A stretch of DNA of 8,480 nt from NCBI GenBank assembly GCA_041580375.1, contig JBFGDZ010000153.1, forward strand, positions 1 to 8,480, given 5' to 3'. The notes below the pieces were generated by a model that worked only from the letters and a program-made list of their open reading frames with translations, was not told the DNA's origin and searched no databases. Origin of the DNA: JAPUIN01 sp041580375. Lineage in GTDB: Bacteria > Acidobacteriota > Polarisedimenticolia > Gp22-AA2. Below, piece by piece: positions 4,957 to 8,480 of this stretch. How positions within the stretch are numbered: position 1 is the stretch's first letter; each line of letters starts with the position of its first letter. A program made the translations under genes and the position numbers.

Positions 4957-7056
4957 ATGGAGCCGTTCCGCGTCCTCGTCGTCGACGACGAAGAGACGAT
5001 CCGTCACATTCTGATCAACGTCCTGGAGGAGAACGGCTGCGAAATCCGCGAGGCGGGGACGGCCGAGGACGGCCTCCGGATCGTGCCGGACTTCAAGCCG
5101 GCCGTCGCCCTGTTGGACATCGTGCTGCCTGGAATGAACGGACTCGACCTCCTCGAGAAAATCAAGAAGATCTCGCCCGACACGGAAGTCGTGATGATGA
5201 CCAGTCACGCCTCCGCAGAGACCGCTCTGCGCGCCATCAAGCAGGGCGCCTACACGTATCTTCAAAAGCCCTTCGAGGATCTGGACGAGATCTGGACGAC
5301 CGTGCAGCGGGCGATCGAGCAGCGCGAGCTCGCGCAGAAGAAGAACACGCTGCTGAGGAACAAGGAGGCCCGGAGCAAGGAGCTGTCGTCCGACGTCTCC
5401 CTCGTCGAAACCGTGGCTCCGGATGGCGACTTCGGCTCGTACGCCGAGATCCTGGAATTCTTCATCGACCTGGCCACGAAGGAACTCGACGTCGATCGTG
5501 CGAGCCTCATGCTCATCGACGAACGGACCGGCGACCTGCGCGTCGCCGCATCCCGCGGGCTCGACACGGTCGATCCGGCGTCGGTCACGATCAAGGTGGG
5601 AGAGGGGATCGCCGGGGGCGTCGCCCAAACGGGGGAGCCCTTCCTGCTTCCGGCCGGCCGCGCGTCGAGAAAGGCGATCCGGACGGGCCCCAACGGCAGT
5701 TCCGTCGCCGCCGGTGTGATGCCGATCGCTCTGAGCGTCGCCATCCGGACCGATCAGAGAATCCTGGGCGTCTTCAACGTCACGTCCCGCCGCACGGGCA
5801 AGGCGTTCAATGAGGGCGACGTCGCCCACCTCACCGCGCTCTGCAACCAGCTGGCGTCGGCGATCGAGGGGTCCCAGCGCGCCGATCGACTGCAGAAAGC
5901 CTACGAGTCGCTGAAGACGACACAGGAGCAGCTCGTCCGCACCGAGCGGATCAAGGCGATCGGCCAGATGGCCGCCGGCGTGGCGCACGACTTCAACAAT
6001 GCTCTCAGTGTCATCCTGGCGCGGGCCGAGTTCATCCACCGGAGTTTTCAACACGGGACGATCGAGAAGGCCAAGCTGGCCTCGGACATCGAGACCATCA
6101 TCAAGACCGCGCTGCAGGGCGCCGAGTCGATCAAGCGCATCCAGGACTACACGCGGATCCGGAAGGACGAGCCTCGCGCAGCCGTCGATCTGAACGCCGC
6201 CGTCAAGGACGCCGTCGAGATCACCCGGCCCAAGTGGAAGCCGGAGGCCGAGGCCAGGGGCCAGCAGGTCGAGATCCAAATCGACCTGAACGATGTGCCC
6301 CAGGTCAACGGGAACGTCTATGAGCTCACTCAGGTGATCGAGAACCTGATCTTCAACGCGGTGGAGGCGATGCCGGGCGGCGGCCGCATCGCGATCCGCA
6401 CCTCGGTTCGCGACGACGTCGTCGTTCTGGAGGTTTCGGATACCGGCAAGGGCATGGACGAGGAAACGCAGCGCCGGCTGTTCGAGCCGTTTTTCACGAC
6501 GAAGGACTCGGGCCAGGGCCTCGGCACCAGCATCATTTACGGCATCATCGCCCGTCACAAGGGCACCATCACGGTGCGCAGCGAGCCGGGACGGGGAACC
6601 ACCTTCACGATCTCGCTCCCCCCGTTTGTCCACTGCGAATCGACCGCCCCTGCGCCGGCGGAGGTCGAGCCCGGGGAGGACCGCAGGGCGCGGGTCCTTC
6701 TGGTGGACGACGAGGATCCCGTCCGTTCCGTGTACGAGGAGATCCTCCAGATCTCGGGACACGACGTCGTGGCGGCCTCCGGCGGCGAGGAGGCGCTCGC
6801 GCGCTTTCAGAAGGGGCGGTTTGATCTTCTGATCACCGACCTCAGCATGGACGGCATGTCGGGCTTCGAACTGGTCGAGAGGGTCAAGCAGGTCGACCCG
6901 GAGGTGCCGGTCATCCTCCTGAGCGGCTGGGCCATCGAGCAGGAGGAGGACCGCGTCCGGAGCGCCGGGATCGATTCCGTGCTCATCAAACCCTGCCGCA
7001 TCGATGCGGTCCGGCGCGCCGTGCAGCAGGCGCTGCGCAAGCCGGCCGGACGCTGA
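4957..7056 (+). CDS. Hybrid sensor histidine kinase, REC-GAF-HisKA-HATPase-REC
   Basis: Cytosolic hybrid kinase of 699 residues with no membrane segment. The ATG at 4957 follows GGAGG with six-base spacing; upstream in-frame codons lie in the promoter region. Domains in order: REC1 (3-120) with acidic pocket D10-D11-E12, phospho-acceptor D54, T82 and K104; a charged helical linker; GAF (about 160-310), the likely small-ligand sensor, with GEGIAGGVAQTGEP; HisKA (about 330-400) with H-box AGVAHDFNNALS and phospho-acceptor H344; HATPase (about 450-565) with N-box ENLIFN (N463, N467), DTGKGM (D495), FEPFFTTK and GQGLGTS; a linker; and REC2 (578-695) with D584-D585-E586, D628 and K678. All catalytic residues are present, so it should autophosphorylate. 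NtrB-like H and N boxes place it with soluble NtrB/hybrid kinases. There is no DNA-binding output, so it must pass phosphate to an unlinked partner, and REC1 probably receives a signal from another kinase. Confidence 0.95.
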   Translation: MEPFRVLVVDDEETIRHILINVLEENGCEIREAGTAEDGLRIVPDFKPAVALLDIVLPGMNGLDLLEKIKKISPDTEVVMMTSHASAETALRAIKQGAYTYLQKPFEDLDEIWTTVQRAIEQRELAQKKNTLLRNKEARSKELSSDVSLVETVAPDGDFGSYAEILEFFIDLATKELDVDRASLMLIDERTGDLRVAASRGLDTVDPASVTIKVGEGIAGGVAQTGEPFLLPAGRASRKAIRTGPNGSSVAAGVMPIALSVAIRTDQRILGVFNVTSRRTGKAFNEGDVAHLTALCNQLASAIEGSQRADRLQKAYESLKTTQEQLVRTERIKAIGQMAAGVAHDFNNALSVILARAEFIHRSFQHGTIEKAKLASDIETIIKTALQGAESIKRIQDYTRIRKDEPRAAVDLNAAVKDAVEITRPKWKPEAEARGQQVEIQIDLNDVPQVNGNVYELTQVIENLIFNAVEAMPGGGRIAIRTSVRDDVVVLEVSDTGKGMDEETQRRLFEPFFTTKDSGQGLGTSIIYGIIARHKGTITVRSEPGRGTTFTISLPPFVHCESTAPAPAEVEPGEDRRARVLLVDDEDPVRSVYEEILQISGHDVVAASGGEEALARFQKGRFDLLITDLSMDGMSGFELVERVKQVDPEVPVILLSGWAIEQEEDRVRSAGIDSVLIKPCRIDAVRRAVQQALRKPAGR

Positions 7057-7069
7057 GGTTCGAGGATTG

Positions 7070-7087
7070 GCGCAACCGATGCGCTTT
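7070..7087 (+). terminator. Short hairpin with TTT after the kinase gene, weak terminator candidate
   Basis: GCGCA-ACCGA-TGCGC forms a perfect five-base-pair stem with a five-base loop, 13 bases past the kinase stop, followed by only TTT. It is too short and T-poor to call confidently. In the rest of the 7057-7306 spacer I see no RNA gene. There is a 55-codon open frame (7143-7310) whose TGA overlaps the next ATG, which I do not call as a gene. Confidence 0.25.
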
Positions 7088-7306
7088 CGACCGATTCGGC
7101 GCGAACGGCGGCGGCCCGCGGCGCACCTCGCGACCCGGGCGGATGGTGGAGCAGGTGAGGATCGTCGTTTACCTCGCAGAGCAAACGCGCTTCGACGAGC
7201 GGCGCGACATTCGAGCGCCGGCGCGCCGATCCTCTGACGCGCGCCCGTCACCTCCTCGACACGATCGGACCTCTCTTCTGAACAAACCGTCCGGGACGGA
7301 CCGTTC

Positions 7307-8480
7307 ATGACCCGGCGTCCCGTCCGTCCGTCTCCGATCCTCTTCGGGTTCCTCTTCGTTCTGTTTCTGGGCGTCCTCACCGGGCCCGCGCTCGCCGCGA
7401 CGTTCAACGTCGATTCGACCGCCGACGCCATCGATGCCTCGCCGGGCGACGGCACCTGCGCCACGGCGTCAGGGGCGTGCACGCTGCGCGCCGCGATCCA
7501 GGAGGCGAACGCGCTGAACGGTGCGGATACGATCAACCTCCCCGCTGGAACCTACCTTCTCACGATCTCCGGAACCTCAGAGGACTCGGCCGGCAGCGGC
7601 GACCTCGACGTCGCGGAGGATCTCACGATCCTCGGCGCGGGCGCGCGGAGCACCATCATCGACGGGAACCTCATCGATCGCGTCTTCCATGCCACCGCAT
7701 CGCTCGACTTCACGCTCTCCGGGGTAACGATACGCAACGGGAACCTCGGGGGATCCGGCGACGGCGGCGGGATTCTCATGGGGAACGGCAATCTGACCCT
7801 CACGGACGTCACGTTGGAAAACAACTCGGCCAATCAACAGGGCGGCGCAATCCGTATCGGGAGCGCGACGTTAACTCTGAACAACGTCACTCTCACCGGA
7901 AACAATGCCAAGAATGGAGGGGGCATCTACCTGCAGTCGGGAAATGGATTCCTGACCAATGTCACCATCAGCGGCAACATGGCCGGGCAGGGTGGTGGTG
8001 CTCTTTACGCTCAGGGCGGTTCGTTCGTGCTCACGAACGTCACGATCACGGGTAACGACGCGTCGAGCGGCGGTGGGATCAGCGCCGGCGCCAGCACGAC
8101 GCTGCGAAACACCATCGTCGCCAACAACACCGGCGGCAATTGCGCCGCCCCCGTTTCATCCACAAGTAACAACATCGACAGCGGCAATACCTGCGGCCTG
8201 ACGGGCCCCGGGGATCAGATCAACACGGATCCGCTGCTCGGATCGCTGCAGAACAACGGGGGGGAAACAGACACCCACGCGCTGCCCGCCGGCAGCCCGG
8301 CGATCGACCGGGGCACGAACACCGGGTGCCCCGCTGCCGATCAGCGCGGCGTGTCGCGGCCCCTCGACGGCGACGGCGACACGACCCCGACCTGCGACGT
8401 CGGCGCCTACGAGTTCAGCGGCCTGCCCGGCACCGCCGACCTGTCGCTCACCAAGACGGTCGACAACCCCACCGCGATGA
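7307..8480 (+). CDS. Secreted beta-helix protein with CSLREAI-like start, choice-of-anchor Q and DUF11-like segments (3' truncated)
   Basis: The gene is incomplete: 391 codons are present and the frame is open at the window edge. The ATG at 7307 is preceded by GGGACGGA. The signal peptide is 1-30 (RR then ILFGFLFVLFLGVL, cleavage after ALA). Residues 31-70 are a CSLREAI-type segment: VDSTADAID, GDGTCATASGACTLRAAIQEAN, with Ala in place of the usual Glu. A right-handed parallel beta-helix follows (about 75-300), with repeated coils of the NVTLTGNNAxxGGGI type. Residues about 305-370 match the choice-of-anchor Q region (LQNNGGETDTHALPAGSPAIDRG ... CDVGAYEF split by a short spacer). At about 378 ADLSLTKTVDNP begins, typical of DUF11 surface repeats. 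This combination occurs in large secreted or surface-attached adhesin-like proteins. No enzyme site is evident, and the C-terminal anchor, if any, lies outside the window. Confidence 0.88.
   Translation, partial: MTRRPVRPSPILFGFLFVLFLGVLTGPALAATFNVDSTADAIDASPGDGTCATASGACTLRAAIQEANALNGADTINLPAGTYLLTISGTSEDSAGSGDLDVAEDLTILGAGARSTIIDGNLIDRVFHATASLDFTLSGVTIRNGNLGGSGDGGGILMGNGNLTLTDVTLENNSANQQGGAIRIGSATLTLNNVTLTGNNAKNGGGIYLQSGNGFLTNVTISGNMAGQGGGALYAQGGSFVLTNVTITGNDASSGGGISAGASTTLRNTIVANNTGGNCAAPVSSTSNNIDSGNTCGLTGPGDQINTDPLLGSLQNNGGETDTHALPAGSPAIDRGTNTGCPAADQRGVSRPLDGDGDTTPTCDVGAYEFSGLPGTADLSLTKTVDNPTAM
7721..8107 (+). repeat. Five tandem beta-helix coils within the beta-helix gene
   Basis: Codons 139-267 of the beta-helix gene hold five consecutive degenerate units of 28, 26, 25, 26 and 24 residues. 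Each begins with a G/D/N-V-T-[IL] strand and carries an Asn-rich turn and a GGG or GGA turn. At DNA level this gives a period of about 72-84 bp with recurring AACGTCAC or AATGTCAC words. Each unit corresponds to one rung of a right-handed parallel beta-helix. A partial sixth rung (NTIVANN) follows. Confidence 0.8.

Noticed and set aside
7079..7237. Arg-rich small open frame after the kinase gene
   Set aside because: It has over 25% Arg, no ribosome binding site and no domain, and is likely a chance frame in GC-rich spacer.
7057..7306. Spacer inspected for a tRNA, small RNA or riboswitch
   Set aside because: No cloverleaf, no conserved riboswitch core and no clear promoter-terminator pair is visible, only short hairpins expected at this GC content.
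4942..7536. 864-codon open frame on the minus strand opposite the hybrid kinase
   Set aside because: The sense strand encodes an intact five-domain kinase. The antisense frame is low-complexity, rich in Asp, Arg and Leu, and is the usual open shadow of a high-GC gene.
7721..8107. Periodic repeats considered as a CRISPR or tandem DNA repeat array
   Set aside because: The units are degenerate at DNA level, in frame and encode beta-helix rungs. There is no constant repeat with variable spacers.

Overview
The window is high-GC bacterial chromosome with tightly packed genes on both strands. It encodes a likely lipoprotein, two Sec-exported surface proteins and a cytosolic hybrid histidine kinase, so a Gram-negative environmental bacterium is likely. 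The mix of a DNRLRE-type protein with a Cys-rich tail, a beta-helix / choice-of-anchor Q protein and a SpoIIE-type phosphatase is reminiscent of uncultured Acidobacteriota or similar high-GC phyla. That placement is an inference with low confidence, because no rRNA or marker gene is present.

Layout. Positions 1-88 carry only two small hairpins after the end of the first gene. A SpoIIE/RsbU-type PP2C phosphatase is on the minus strand (stop at 89, start at 895 or 997). It is divergent from a plus-strand CPBP-family membrane protease (1064-1819), and a comparatively AT-rich spacer with an inverted repeat lies between them. A small uncharacterised protein (1806-2066, minus) converges on the protease gene and overlaps it by 14 bp. 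It is also divergent from a coiled-coil, LysM-like probable lipoprotein (2273-3496, plus) that has a good sigma70-type promoter. A 168-bp spacer with two adjacent perfect 12-bp palindromes leads to a secreted DNRLRE-domain protein with an unusual ten-cysteine C-terminal region (3665-4807, plus). Next comes a soluble REC-GAF-HisKA-HATPase-REC hybrid kinase (4957-7056, plus). After a 250-bp spacer a secreted right-handed beta-helix protein begins at 7307 and runs off the right edge, where a DUF11-like repeat appears to start.

How the genes may work together. Two signalling proteins (PP2C phosphatase, hybrid kinase) sit among four envelope or surface proteins. No operon of clearly co-functional genes is visible: most genes have their own ribosome binding site and spacer, and three are on alternating strands. 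Any link between the kinase and the neighbouring exported proteins is conjecture. I found no CRISPR array, tRNA, rRNA, insertion sequence, defence island or biosynthetic cluster, and no convincing new multi-gene system. The least-explained items are the Cys-rich tail of the DNRLRE protein, the LysM-like coiled-coil lipoprotein, the 86-residue protein, and the palindromes in the spacers.
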